Shown here one piece after another: positions 1 through 13,848 of a stretch of DNA of 64,000 nucleotides. This DNA is from Pholiota molesta (taxonomy: Eukaryota > Basidiomycota > Agaricomycetes > Agaricales > Strophariaceae). How positions within the stretch are numbered: the stretch's first letter is position 1; each line of letters starts with the position of its first letter. The position numbers were made by a program, and so were the translations under genes. Location: assembly GCA_014925825.1 (NCBI GenBank), contig JACGCK010000027.1, positions 310,001 through 374,000 of the forward strand, read 5' to 3'. The notes under the pieces are model-generated. The model ran no database searches. It was given only the letters and a program-made list of their open reading frames with translations, and was not told where the DNA came from.

Positions 1-360
1 AATGAGGTCGGTAAGTCAACACGATGTGATGTGCGGCCCTTGTGCTTGCCTCATGTAGCGCATTTGCCTATTCGAGGGCTGGATATAGGCGGAATCGACA
101 TGGAAGCTGTATGCATTGAGCACACACCGTCAATAAATGGATACCGCTCATGCAGGGGTAGATTTTACGAAAACTATTCTAGCCCGCCGTTCATTCGGAT
201 CGTCCCTTCGAGGATAAGTCGGTGTATATAAGGGGACCGCCAATCCTCGTTTCTGCAACGCACACTTACTCGAGCATGCACCCTCCGGCATGTGGCGGCC
301 TAATAGATGCACGAATACAGAGAATCTTAATGTACTTTGACCCTAGCAAAAATATCTTCC
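1..360. other. Region with no recognised gene
   Basis: Only short open frames without family-like composition are present. The F-box gene next to it ends at 361, so part of this stretch is probably its 3' untranslated region. Confidence 0.4.
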
Positions 361-1733
361 TTATAATCTGGACCACACAGAAAGTTTTCGGATACTGGCG
401 AAATTGTCAAAGTCTTCTCTGCGCACAACATGTAATCGTCGCTTACCATTTGCCATCTGTACACTTAGAACCTTCGCCTCCTCGAGCCTTGGGAACGTTT
501 GCTCGATGATTATTCCAGCATCATTGGGGCGATCGAATTCCTCTTCAAGAGCGATAAACTTGTACTGACGCAGGGAATCGGAGGCATGGGAGGCAAGGAG
601 AGCATCGAGCGGACACCATATCGCCATATCTATGGCACCTTGTGCGCCACTGATGATGCGCTCTTTGATCAGACTGACTTTTATCGAGATTTCGGCGACA
701 GTATTAGTGGGAGGCAGCTGGTTAAGGAGATTGAACGTCCATTGGAAATAACTACGAAGCGTATGGGTCCTCGATCTCGATATTAATCGAAGGCGCAGAA
801 TGCGAAGTGAGGTCAATCTGCTGATGTCGACAGGGTTGGGAGTTACGTTTTTGTCCCGATTCGCTGCGGAGAAACATGAGCAGAAAAGGGAACAGCATTG
901 TTTATATACGTACATCCGAAGGCCGGGTCGAAGCAGAATATTTCAAGGGTTTTGGCGCAGGGTTGCAAGATTACTTTGAGGGTCTTGGGATCGGTATATT
1001 CCTCAATTAGAGACAAAGAAAAGCGCCGAAGGTTCGTGATATCAAGACTACAGACAGAACTGGTGATCCACATCGAAAAGAAAAGAAAGTGAAGGTGAAG
1101 AACGGCGAGGTGCAAGGATTTGAGTTGTGTCCTCCTTTCGCGTGGAGTTGCAGGCTTCCAGGCATCTGTGAGGAAACGCATCATTTCTTTAGACTCAAAC
1201 GTGATGAGGTCTAGCGAGAGCTCTTGCAGTGCAACACAACCATCGAGGACGTCAAGTGGAAGATTTATGATATGAAACAAGGCAAGATTGGTCAAGACAT
1301 TGGAATGACATACGCCAGTGAGAGCCTCTTGTACTGGCGGCAAGATCGATGCCCAATGCAGGAAGTTGAGCGCTCGGCCTTCCATGCTAAATTTCTTCAC
1401 ATTCTGGAGACGCAGAAGCAAAGAGACTACGATAGGATCATCCCAAAGATAAGACATCCGGTGTTTGAAGGGCTGCACAATTTTATGGGTAAGTGATACC
1501 GATCGGACGGAATCGCATATTTGAGGTGAACTTTCTGTGAGGCGCAAAAAGCTTTCAGTCCGATTGTTTTCGCGCATTATCAGTCGGGGAAACACCACTT
1601 TTATCTTGGAGAAAATAATTTGTTGCGCGAAGGAGTGAAACTGGTGACATATGAGCGAGTACGTTTGGAGAGTCGGGGCGTCGAAGTGGCTGCAGATCAG
1701 CGCGTGGAGTTCATAGGGTAAATCCGGTGCCAT
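361..1733 (-). CDS. F-box/LRR-like protein
   Basis: Likely substrate-recognition subunit of an SCF ubiquitin ligase. The protein opens with an F-box-like segment (MAPDLPYELHALICSHF, then a TLQTYSLICHQF-like helix). Leucine-rich stretches without catalytic motifs follow, as in the large F-box/LRR family of agaricomycetes. The start is the ATG at 1733. The upstream extension to 1805 begins with TTG and was not used. One intron is visible: donor GTACGT at 913 and acceptor CAG ending at 864 (50 bp). It joins ...FDPAFG to SNRDKNVTPNP in frame, giving about 440 residues. The substrate cannot be read from the sequence. The family call rests on the N-terminal F-box pattern and the leucine periodicity, so the exact target class stays open. 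Confidence 0.8.
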
Positions 1734-3052
1734 GGTGTAGACTTGATCCTGGTGGAAGATTTCAGGATAGCTGAAATTATGGTCTGGAAGGGTTCCAACG
1801 CGCAAAGGTTCAAGCTAGGTTCTTCGACGTAGGTAGTGGTTCTCGAGCAAGTGAGTCATGACTGTTTCATCAAACCCAATCCCGATTTGCTCCCGACCTG
1901 ATTATGTACACGTGATGCGAAACGCGTCTTCAACTTGAATTGAACTTGAACGCCTCGCTTGCAATTTTCGAATCGATTATGGTCAAGTTGCTCCGTTGCA
2001 TAGTTCATTTATTGAAAGGGCAGCAAGCATCCACCATAACATTCATATTCTCAAAGAAGCTTGAAAGAAATATCTCCGTTTACACATTCCAGCTCCCCAA
2101 AGCCCTATCCATACGATATCCACCCTGCCGTCCCTGTTATCAAGTTCAGTGGCTCACTCGATAAAGCGAAGCAACACCTTATATTGCTGGAAACATATCA
2201 AGATCAAGCGATCGGCAACGTTATTGCGGCCTCCAGATACAGGAGGCGGGGAGATGATATTCTACACAGGGCGATAGTGGTCTCTATATAAATAAACAGT
2301 ATTGCGAGGTGAATATCGATAAATAGGACTAGGACGGGTGCCATGTAGGTTTGACGATACAGAGGGGGGACAGCGCGGAAGGGACGTCGGGGGAAAGAGG
2401 AAATGAGGAGGAAAAGAGGGCGATAGAAGGACTGGAATAAATAAGGGGCAGGTCTCTTGTCGTCCGTTGGTGTGGCGTAAATATTCTGATTATGCTGCGG
2501 CGCGAATAGATAGATGTAGATAGGCAAGGAAGATAATGAGATGGGAGAGGTGATGTTGTGATATTGGGATAGGAAAGGAAATGCAAGAAGAGGACAGAGG
2601 AGAGCGGGATGAGGAATAGGGTAGTCGGGGTTATAGATGAAGAGGAGGTCGGAGGAAAAAGAGGTAGGGAGAAAAGAGGGATGGAGGAAGTATAAATACG
2701 GAATCGTATTATTCGTGAAGCAGTGATACATTATTTTGACGTGGGGTTGGAATAAGTATCGCGCCCCACGTGGATACAAATGAACAGAGGAGCCCGCATG
2801 GCCATGATAAAAAAGGTGGGGTGTTGTAACAACAAATGCGAGCGTGGAGGACTCAGGACATGTGGATGGAAACATGTATGTCGACAATAACAATGAATAA
2901 TAAAACTTAACAGGTAGCGTGTACTGCAAAACACGCAGCGCCAGTGCTAATAAGGACTTGTGTGCAATGCCCCGCCCCTCATATCGCTAATGACGCTCGG
3001 CGGATGGGGAAGCTCGTCCTCAGAGACGACACGGCCATATTCGTGATACGGC
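1734..3052. other. Intergenic region with a polypurine tract
   Basis: No convincing gene. From about 2340 to 2700 the plus strand is very rich in G and A (runs such as GGAGGAAAAGAGGG). On the minus strand this gives long open frames of Ser/Pro/Leu/Tyr-rich low-complexity protein, which I treat as a composition artefact. The tract lies downstream of the zinc-finger gene and upstream of the F-box gene, both on the minus strand. It may be part of the F-box promoter or an untranslated region. Confidence 0.45.
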
Positions 3053-4357
3053 TCATCGTCTCAGATGTCGAGGCATATGATGACATGGTGGGATGCAGAG
3101 ACGGGGCATACAGACTATGCTCATGGTGGATAGGCAGGTGAGAGTGAAGAGGGTGAGGGGATGAAGATGCTGGTGGTAAGAAGGCATTGGCATGGGGAAG
3201 GCATTATAGATCGTGCGGGGAATAGATGAATTATTGGTCGTTGAGACGGGCTCAGAGTCAGCCTCATCAGCGGGGGAGTACGAGCGCTCACGGGCACGCC
3301 TGCGATGCGCGGTGGGAGGCGAAGCGGTTGCGCGGCGAGGAGGGGGGGAAGGCGCCGAAGTAGAGGGCGGCGCAGACGCCGACGCCGATTTGCCCTCAGC
3401 GTCAGTCGGCAGGACATCTCTATGCACCTTGAGATGCTGCAATAAATTGTCGTGGCGGTTGAAGAATTTTTGGCACAACGGGAACGTGCATTTGAAGGCT
3501 GTGCAGCTACTGTGAGAACACATAGGCAAGAAAAGGACAGGGGCGAACATACGTTTTTCGTGGGTGTGGATAGAGCGGATGTGGCGCTTGAGATGTTCTC
3601 CGCGGTGAAAACACTTGCCACAACCAGTGACAGTACACACATATAACCTGTGGTCCTTCTGATCCGCGTCGGCGCTTCCAGCGGAGTCTGGGTAGGAACT
3701 CGCCGGCCGCGGCTCTTTTTCGTTAAATTGGGAATAGGAGTAGGCAGCGAGGCCCGCGAGCGAGGCAGGCGGCATTCAGGCTGCGCCTGGTCCTCAGAAG
3801 TCGGAGAGGTGTGATAGAATTGAGCTGCTGGCCGCTTCGGCGCGTTTGCGCTGCCCATGCCGCCCGCGCCACTGGACACGGACACAGCGAACCTTCGCGG
3901 GTGGTTGTCGGGCGCGGACTCTGAGAACGTCCCTCCGGTGGTGCGCTGGCACTCTCTGCGCCCGATGCAGAGGCAGAGACAGACTTCTGCTTCTTGCGGG
4001 AGGGAGGTGTGCGCTTTTTGGTCGCTGCCACTTCTTCTGAGTCGTCGCGCTTTCGGCGCTTAGACACAGTGCCGGTTTGCGAGCGCGTGAGTGGGCGGTG
4101 GGGAGTCGAGGATCTAGAGAAGAGGTAGCATCCGCATTGATTTTCATTTCCTCCTTTGTTTCCTCCGTGATCCCTTCAGCGTTGGCCACAATATCCTGTC
4201 GAATGGCGCAGCGCGTTAGCTTGTGTCAGGCTTCATCGAAGCGACACGCATACCTGTTGCTCTGGTGAGTTAGCAGTCGCACTAGATTTAGCCTGCACGG
4301 AGCTGCTGTCCCGTGTTATGGCTCGCCGTTGTCCTTGGTTTCCTCAGTAATATCCAT
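3053..4357 (-). CDS. C2H2 zinc-finger transcription factor, Msn2-like
   Basis: Probable nuclear DNA-binding regulator. Two adjacent C2H2 fingers are visible: YVCTVTGCGKCFHRGEHLKR...H and FKCTFPLCQKFFNRHDNLLQH..H, joined by an EKPFKC linker. The pair resembles stress-response factors of the Msn2/Com2 type. The linker forms only after removing a 54-bp intron (donor 3552, acceptor ending 3499). A second intron lies at 4196-4253 (58 bp). The N-terminal half is Ser/Pro/Lys-rich with a basic cluster (SKRRKRDDSEE) that could be a nuclear localisation signal. The likely start is the ATG at 4357 (MDITEETK). From there to the fingers the coding frame changes four times without an intron (near 4319, 4112, 3900-3960 and 3780), each time with the sign of one missing base. 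The model is sure for the fingers and uncertain at the N terminus. The final ~50 residues are low-complexity and could be intronic. Confidence 0.7.
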
Positions 4358-5620
4358 GGTACGAATTCAGGAGGCGACAGTCGACAGAGCGCTTTCCTGC
4401 ACTGCTAGGAATATTAGTGAGATACAAAGATAATATGACCAGATAGCCTTTGATGCGTACGGAGTGAGGATGAAGGGGCGCTGGAGCTGGGCAGAGGGAG
4501 GAGGGATAGGGGACAGAGTTGGGAGGACGAAATGAAGCCCCTGAATCGAGACAGTCAACTTTTTTTCTGTGGACATCACGTGAGCAGTTATGTAAGCATA
4601 TCTAACTTTGAGCCTCCTCTGCCGAACTCCGACTCCGCGTCCTCAAGGCTACAAAACCCAGCAACATCCGTCATATCGACAGAAGTGCAAAGGACAGTAC
4701 GCGTATGGGTTTCCTAACGTCACATAACGATTGATAGATATTGGGGGCTATAATCTGTAAATCATGCAATCAGCGATCCGCGAACAAAACTTTGATGGCA
4801 TTTACGATGTAAGTACAGGACGTACTCTTATACCACCGAGAAAAAATAGCCGTACAAGCAAGGAACGGCACGGTATACTAGTCGCTGTGTACGGAGTGAA
4901 TTCCGCTGAAGGAAATTTGCTTGTTATACTTTTAGGAGACAAAAATACACCATTGCCATTTGGCATAGGGGATTAATCATGTGATCTTAAATGAGCGCGA
5001 CGCGTTTCGGCGCGTCTTCTCCGGTTACTAATTGAAGCCGACAATGCTAAATCAGTTTGCGTAGTACTATTGAAGGCAAATATCTTGTAATAATACTGGT
5101 CAAAAGATTGGATAAAACACTGAGATAATGTCCGAACAACGAATGTAAATTAATTGAAAAAGAACATCCAATGTTGCAAAATTTATACCGAGTTCAAGTT
5201 GGCGCCTTGACGTAGACAACAAAATATCTGCAGTCGGTAAAATCTTGATAAATACGCTGGTCCGTTGATTTATACAATTTCACCGCATTGTCCAAGTATT
5301 CACTGCATACCAAGACTATCATGCACTGCGATCTTCATCGCTGTTGGAATCAGCAGATTAATAGCGCTGGTATGACCATGCATAAAATTTTGGGCACTTG
5401 TGGTGAATCATCTTTGAACCATTATGCATTATGTCACATCGATGCATCAACGAGGGCCCATTAAATTATACAAAAGCAAGCAAATCGTAAGTGGTCAATA
5501 AATCTCAAACCTAGGTGGGTTACCAACTGTGATCCCAATTTGGCTAAGTTGGAGGTAAATAGGGCACATACGATGAATAGCCCATCCGTCTGCACACTTT
5601 TTTACAGTAAAAGAATGGTC
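4358..5620. other. Intergenic region, no gene seen
   Basis: About 1.26 kb between the start of the zinc-finger gene and the 3' end of SEH1. It is AT-rich, and its short frames match no family I recognise. An imperfect palindrome GACGCGTTTCGGCGCGTC lies near 4998. Confidence 0.4.
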
Positions 5621-7384
5621 TCAACCTTCCATTTCCACGTCTTTACTCTCCGGTACACTCGCCTCCTCCGTCTGCTCTACGCCAACACTCCCTGCTGGTC
5701 GCCAAGCCCCAGCCGCGTTCGCCTTCCACAGCCGGACGCGGCCATCATTACCCGCGGACGATAACACAGTCCTACATGCGCATCAGCAACAGAGATAGTA
5801 GAAAGGAACGCCCACTGCTCACCCAGTAATATTCCATTCGACTCTACCCACCGCCGACCTGGAAAAACACCGATTAAAACATCCAACGCACAGCCAAACA
5901 ACAGACCACCCACTTATGATGATCAAAGTCCGCAACAGCCGCCGCTGTCCAGCGCGCCTCCTCAGCGTCCCAATCGCCCTCGCGCTCAGCAGACTCTGCA
6001 TCCTCCAGGCCCGGGCGCACCTTCCAGATACGCACATGCCCGTCCCGCCCGCCGGTGGCGATGAGGTGGTACGAGCGCCCGCAGGACGGCGCCCATGACA
6101 CGGAAGTGATCGCCGCCGGAGCAGGACTCTGGGCCCCGTTCCCCGAGGTCCCATTCCGGGCGCTCGTGTCCGTCGGGCGCTGGAATCCGGTACGGGCACA
6201 GGGCGAGCGTGCTTGCAGGGAGGGCAGTGTTCGATAAGGAAGAGAGGCGAGAAGAGTGGTGGAGCGGCGCGCGTTTAGTTGGATGATCTGTGCAGATGAA
6301 TCAGCGGAAGTGAGATAGGATCGAGGGAACAGAGCGTGCCTTGACCACTGCACTCGTCCCACAGCCTGCTGCTATCACCTCGCCCCAGTATTTGTCCTTG
6401 CACCACGAGATACACCACCCGCCATCCGCCTCGCGATTCCCCTGGCCTGATCGCCCGCCTGTATTTCCGCCGTTCCCGCTCGCACCTGCAGCACCTGCGC
6501 CACTACCGCCCGCAGTCCCAGCCCCGCCCGCTGCTCCGGCACCACCGCCGCTTCCGCCGCTTCCCTGACTCTGTGCTGCTGCAGCGCCTGTGCCACAAGG
6601 GACGCCGAGGCGCCTTCGAGTGTCGCGTGGGTTTGCGTAGGAGTGGCGAGTGCCATCGTCTGCGCACGGGAGAGGTGGGTTTGGGGTGAGGGCCCGAGAG
6701 CCATCGCTTGGATGTCGAGCTCATCGCTCAGTGTCCAGGTCGCGAGCGAAGGCTGCTCCAGTGGCTCGTAGATTCGGAGCACATTGTCCGTAGAGAGGGT
6801 GGCCTGTTGCACAAAGATCAGCAAAGTAGCGTATACGAACAAGATGAAAAGACGCACCAGTTTTAAGCCAAAATGATGTGGGGCGAACTCAACGGCCCTT
6901 ATTGTCCCTTTTGCTCTGAGAGCACTGCTCGCTCTACCCATCTCGAGCCCTGCTGTCCGATGCTGGCGCCGCTGCCGTTGACCTCTGGCTGCGATAGTGA
7001 CGTCCGCTCCCATATCTTCACGGTGCGATCGAATGAACCCGACGCGACTATTGACCCGAATTCGGGGTGTGCCCAGGTGAGTTGGAGACGGCCGCATCAT
7101 GCGCCTTATAGAATTTAGATGCAAACGTGAGATGCAATACGGATGGATACAAGAACAAGGCGTACCTTCCAGTCGTCTTCAACATTCCACGTGTTGTTCT
7201 CGTCCAGGTGCCATATCTTTATCCTGCAATCGTGCTCTTGCAATCAGAGACGCGTATCCCGCCAACTCCGTTTGACTAACCGCTGGTCTAAACTGCACGT
7301 TGCGAGGTGTAGTCCGTAGAAGTCGTACGACGCGTCCGTGACCAAGTCTCCGTGAGCATTTTGTATCAGCCCTGTTTGAATCAT
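5621..7384 (-). CDS. SEH1: Nucleoporin SEH1, WD40 protein
   Basis: Beta-propeller subunit of the Nup84/Nup107 nuclear-pore complex and of the SEA/GATOR complex that controls TORC1. Family-specific segments occur in order: DLVTDASYDFYGLHLATCS, IKIWHLDENNTWNV, GSIVASGSFDRTVKIWER, GTIRAVEFAPHHFGLKL, DNVLRIYEPLEQPSLATWTL, WCISWCKDKYWGEVIAAG, ITSVSWAPSCGRSYHLIATG, and a last blade with VEWNITG then VLSSAGNDGRVRLWK. The start is the ATG at 7384 (MIQTGLIQNAHGD) and the stop is at 5621. The last introns are well defined: one has its donor at 5913 (CATAA/GTGGGT), and another splits VEWNITG/TVLSSAG. A Gly/Ala-rich linker of about 50 residues, unusual for the family, sits before WCISWC. Two one-base frame losses are inferred, at the AAAA run near 6909 and near 6580. 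The identity is secure. Confidence 0.93.
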
Positions 7385-8354
7385 TCCCTTTGGCGCGTAG
7401 ACGTTCAATATCCAGGTTTTGGAACAGTATAACGAAACAACGTAGAATTGGAGAACAAGGATTGATGGCAGATGATGTTGAGTACAAAGGTGTGCCGTGC
7501 GTTTTAAACTCCGCCGGCTGTACCGCGCCGCATGAGTGCCACTGATCTGTCTCCCTCTCCCACTGGCGCATTATGTGTATCAAATGAAGGACATTTAACC
7601 TTTGAACATAAACATAACAGCGTAACCTTTCGAAAGTCAGAAATGGGTCTTTTATATGCTGAGGATTCTTAGCGCGTTCATGAAGCAACTGCTTAAAAAT
7701 TGCCTTATACCAACGTTGACAGGAATCGGCTGTGTGGCGGATATAATTATACAGAACACACGAACGCACTGGGTATAATTATTTGTATGTAATTCTGAGT
7801 CCGTAGAATATCGTCTTTCGAGTCCACTCGATGGACGTCTGGAAATGAAACTTCACCTTCGATTCCATTCATGCACTTCAATTCTCCTGCAAATAGGCTA
7901 CGCATTCACTATCGCGCTAATAATGGGTCAATCAATCCATATTGTTTGTTTAGTCCCAATCAGGTGTGTTTATTAATGAATTTCTGTCACATACGGCGTG
8001 CATGTACAGCAGATACACAGCATGATCTGTGCACGATATGACACCCTTGTATCTCTGTATGTGGATTCCATATCGATAGACTACTCAACACCCCATAATG
8101 TGGGTTGCTTCCAATTCCAATGCATGAACACCGCCCTTGGGCAGTGTGGGTTACACGTGCGTGCACAGCGCTCACAGAGCTTATATAAAGTACCCATAGG
8201 TGGCATGTAAAAGGATTCCTTTCTTCTCTTACCATCCAGGTAGGTATAAAACCTTTAATCAGACCTCGTCGCGAGCAACAAATAATTTCAGCACGTTTAT
8301 CTAGCATCCAATATTTACACTCGTCTAGGTTTCTAGACTGAATACAGCGCAAAG
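7385..8354. other. Divergent promoter region
   Basis: Separates SEH1 (-) from the F-box gene (+). It holds no supported gene. A minus-strand open frame running to 7769 overlaps SEH1 exon 1 in another frame and has no family-like segments. Confidence 0.5.
8182..8189 (+). promoter_or_regulatory. Possible TATA element for the F-box gene
   Basis: TATATAAA about 165 bp upstream of the ATG at 8355. The spacing allows for a 5' untranslated region. The role is inferred from sequence only. Confidence 0.35.
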
Positions 8355-9847
8355 ATGGTAGTCAAGAAACCGAGCATTCACGATATCATTCCCTCTGAGC
8401 TCCTCTCTGAAATAGCCTGGCACCTAACCGACAGCTCAAAAACACTCAAATCACTGTCGATCGCTTCCCATACTTGGACGCCAGCCGCCCAGGGCCACCT
8501 CTTCACCGCGATTACTCTGCGATCAGAGACTAAGCCGGGGCCACTAGAGGATCTGTTCGCACTCTTGCAACAGAAACCTCATCTCGCAGCGTGCGTGACG
8601 CATCTGACGATCTCTGAAGAGCGGGAGCGCGGCAGGAAGAAATGGGACGCGCAATTGTCCCAGCTGCTCCCGTTGTTCGAGAACATCAGGCGATTGTCGC
8701 TCGGATGGGCGCAAGGCACGCGATGGACCTGGAATCGCACTCTCAAACGGAAGTGGCAATATGGTACTCCCCAGAGGACGATGAAACGGATATGGCATAT
8801 ACCTTCAAATGCTTTGAAGCTCTCAAGGTTATTTTCCAAAAGCTAGAGCATGCGGACTTCACACGGGTGCCGATCTCCTGGACCCAATACCTTTCGTCGA
8901 AATTAAAAAACCTCGGGATATGGGAGCCTTACATCGTCGACGGACGTGATTTAGCACCGGCAGAAATCACTAACAACCCCGGGAAATTATCACATATCCA
9001 ACCCAATGCACTTCTAGTAGATGGCCTGGATTGGGCAACGTGCTCCCAGGTCGGTGTTGCGGTGAAATGGCTGTTACAAGCCGGATTGGACGTCTCCAAA
9101 CTGCGCAAGCTCGGTCTCGGGCTGATATCTGCGCCGAACAGCGCGCACGAGGATATTATGGTGCTTTTCAGAGCGTGCGCACGGACACTTAGAGAGCTAT
9201 CCATCACGCCTTCGTTCGAATGTCAGTTTACCAATTCCTTTTATTTGCCAAACCATAGATGCAAAGAATCAAAACTCACAAGTCCATTTTATTATATACA
9301 AAAGCCTACAGTCCAGCAAGAGATGACTACACAGACATCCTCGATCTCGCCATCCTCACGAAACTCCGTGTGCTGCATATAAGCGCCCAAGCCGGGATCG
9401 TGCACTCCCAAATCGACATCGAGCCGATGCTCTGGCTCCTCCCCCAGCTCAAACGCTTCCCCGCCAAAAACTACCTCCAAGACATCGTCTTCGCATGCGA
9501 ATACACCGTCTATGAGACCGTGCACAACAACGCGTATTTCGGGCTTGCATTTGAATCCTATGGCGAGCTCGATTTGGAGGTGCTCACGCCCGCGCGCTTC
9601 CCCAAGTTGCGGCGCTTCATGAATTATATAGAGGACCCTAAGCCGAAGCGGAACTTGCTTTTGTGGCTTTTGAAATCGCTGGCGCCGCAGACTATGAAGC
9701 TGCGTACCAGACGCATTTTCGTGGATAGATACGGTGAGTGGCTCTACCAAAACGCTGGCGCTAAAATCCAATCGGTTGTTGCTCATCTTTTCATTTGCAG
9801 GTGATGTTTATAGAAAAACACTCTTCCCTCCTAACGCTCCCTGGTAG
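8355..9847 (+). CDS. F-box-like protein with one frame break
   Basis: Putative SCF adaptor. The N terminus (IIPSELLSEIAWHLTD, then SLSIASHTWTPAAQ) is a basidiomycete F-box, followed by leucine-rich segments. An intron begins at GTCAGT near 9222 and ends at TCCAG near 9318, joining ITPSFE to SRDDYTDILDL. A final intron starts at GTGAGT after VDRYG and ends at TTTGCAG (9800). It gives the C terminus VDRYGDVYRKTLFPPNAPW and a stop at 9845-9847. Between about 8700 and 8790 the frame moves by one base with no usable splice pair. The reading passes from FENIRRLSLGWAQGTR to DMAYTFKCFEALKVIF. This is either a missing base in the sequence or a real inactivating deletion. Confidence 0.72.
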
Positions 9848-10493
9848 ACATGTGCTGTTCAAAATCTGTGAATGAACATTCTAATCTGAATTCCGGGAAA
9901 TAGAGCTTTCGACTTTTCTGGACCTCTAATCAATGCTGCAACTATCTCGAGGATAGTATACCAAAAAAAGAAGAAGAAAAAGTGGACATCAAGAAAAAAA
10001 ATTGCCGGAACATTCAGACCCCTCTTGTATTGTGTTTCTTGCGACAAAATGTATTTATGCTAGTCAACGACTCAACACATTGCTGCCACGCGATTATCTT
10101 CTCAATCGCGCCGACATGCTCACAGAAACGTCAAACCTCACAACAACAACCCAACCAATCAATATACAAAAAGAACAATTGCATTGCAGTGTTACATAAA
10201 AAACGGATAATCTAACTACTGCAATGATAGTGATATCGTGATACAAGTTGGTTTGTCGTATAGTTAAATGAGATTCCGGGTACAGCATGCAAAGAGAATG
10301 TATCACACCACCGTGTATAAGTAGTGTGCACATGGCGTAAAGGTGGGGACGGTGCAGCGCCATTTAATAAGCAGCGCATGCTTTTTGTTCACAATCGCGA
10401 ACGTCAGTTTTCGTGAGGGGCAAGGAGCGGGGGATATGTGTGCGGAGGTGGGTCAAGGGAAAAGCGAAAGTGGATGGAAGCGGGGCGAGATAT
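9848..10493. other. Convergent 3' region, no gene seen
   Basis: AT-rich spacer between the 3' ends of the F-box gene (+) and the glutamate dehydrogenase gene (-). It probably holds both 3' untranslated regions. No RNA gene was recognised. Confidence 0.5.
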
Positions 10494-12197
<1,704 letters not shown>

Positions 12198-13013
12198 GGT
12201 GTTTGCTAGTGAAGATGGAGGTGTAGAAGGAAAACTGGATGCGAGGAGAGGTCCGGAGCGGCTGGACAAAGTTAGATCCTTTTTCTCTGAAATCCTTATC
12301 TCCTTTGTTTGGTCATAGATTATTTGGTCGGCATCTTGTCGGGAAATAGACAACATCCGGACGATCGGCCGTCCCTGGAGTACAGAAAATCCATCGGCCT
12401 CAGCTCCGCTCGCTCCTTGGCGCTACCAATGCGCTCGTGGAATTTATGTCGTCGCCAGACGGCGCTTCGCATCCGAGGCCGAAAATTCGAGGGAATATGT
12501 AGCTGAAAGATTTCCGCCTCGCTATGTATTGCGTGATGACACCCTCTCACTTGACCTCATCCGATAACGAATTCTGAATTTCTGATTGATTTCTTGTCGT
12601 TAGAAGTTGCAGAAAAATGATGTGCGCTCAACAAACTGTCGAAAATTTAACTGGGCAAGATTCTTGTCTTTTCAAAGATACGCCACAAGATACTCTATTC
12701 CATATGTCGAAATGGCGTGCTATAAAAGAGCATATTAAAAGAAAAAAAATGCTTCAGACAGGCACTCCAGAAGCTTTGGCATCGCTTTCCACTGCTTAAC
12801 CACTCCAGTACGAAAGGAGGTGATTGTGGAGACGGACTGTATTGGATACTTTCCCGTTATCTTTGAACGTGCCTTTGCCTTTGAGTACAATTCAAATTCG
12901 GAAAACGTGATGACAGCTGATCATTGCAGATCATCCGAAGGAATCTGATCACTTGAGTAATTTTTGCTGTGAGTTCATAGTAACCACACAATAAAAGAAG
13001 ATAATTCGCAGAA
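12198..13013. other. Intergenic region, no gene seen
   Basis: Spacer upstream of the glutamate dehydrogenase start. It presumably carries that promoter. The small frames in it have no coding character. Confidence 0.45.
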
Positions 13014-13605
13014 ATGCCCACTTTACAACGGTCCGAACGCGAACAGAAAATCGGTACCGTCGCGCAGGTCGTCCAAATGTCAAAGGAGTTTCGAAGGAGG
13101 TTAAATTAAGCCGCTCCTTCGTTCGCGTCGAGAGACCAGCTCTCCCCCGCCCCAAGCACAGCGAGGAAGACGTCCATCTTCAAGAATATTCCACCCCTCT
13201 CGCAATCTGTCAACGATATTCTTGCCGAAACCGTCGCTCCTTCGCGCCTGAGCTCGATCTACGGCACGCGCTCGAGCACGCCCACCGGACGTACCCAAAA
13301 CATGCGCGACTTTCGCCACAGCCCACTCATACAGCTCTTTGAAGATGGGGTTGCTTATCAACAGCACGATGGCAGTAAGGTATGACAACCCTGTGCATGC
13401 AAAATTTAACTCATAAAACAACCAGCATTGCCATTGTGGACCGCTAATCACTATGATGCCACGTTTTCTTATACGATCCTACTGTTATTTTCACCAGAAT
13501 AATAAAAGCAGGAAACCAGCTTTGGCGCAAGCCTCAGCTGCCTCAGGCCGCAGGCCGCAGAATTCAGCTAGACCCATATGCCTTCAAAAAGGTGGATGGC
13601 AGATT
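13014..13605 (+). CDS. Possible small gene or gene relic, function unknown
   Basis: An ATG at 13014 opens a frame (MPTLQRSEREQKIG...) that reaches TAA at 13107. The same frame is then open from 13110 to 13379 with protein-like composition (FKNIPPLSQSVNDILAE, then RDFRHSPLIQLFEDG). A GTATGA donor at 13380 and an ACCAG acceptor at 13425 would form a 46-bp intron, after which the frame stays open to about 13605. The in-frame stop is unexplained: it may be a true stop, the trace of an unseen intron, or decay. I do not recognise the family. An antisense open frame over the same bases looks less natural. Confidence 0.28.
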
Positions 13606-13848
13606 TAATCAAAGCATTAGACTCGGAAGGAATTCGAAATTGTTGACTCTACGAGTCCACAGATACAGAGGATCCTTGGAGGATCCACAAATGGTTCAAG
13701 AAATCAGGTAATTATAAGGAGTTTTTTTATATCGTAAAATATGCCATTTTATTCAAGACCAAATTCGAAAGAATAACATGCAAGTTACATGGAACTATTT
13801 TTTTTGTTTTGCGATAAATGTTTGCAATGTTCGATAATTTGGCACCGG

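Noticed and set aside
2204..2929. 241-residue minus-strand open frame
   Set aside because: Low-complexity Ser/Leu/Tyr/Pro protein from a polypurine tract, with overlapping similar frames and no domain or splice support.
7179..7769. 196-residue minus-strand frame upstream of SEH1
   Set aside because: It overlaps SEH1 exons 1 and 2 in a different frame. The SEH1 frame carries the conserved WD40 sequence and has a proper ATG at 7384.
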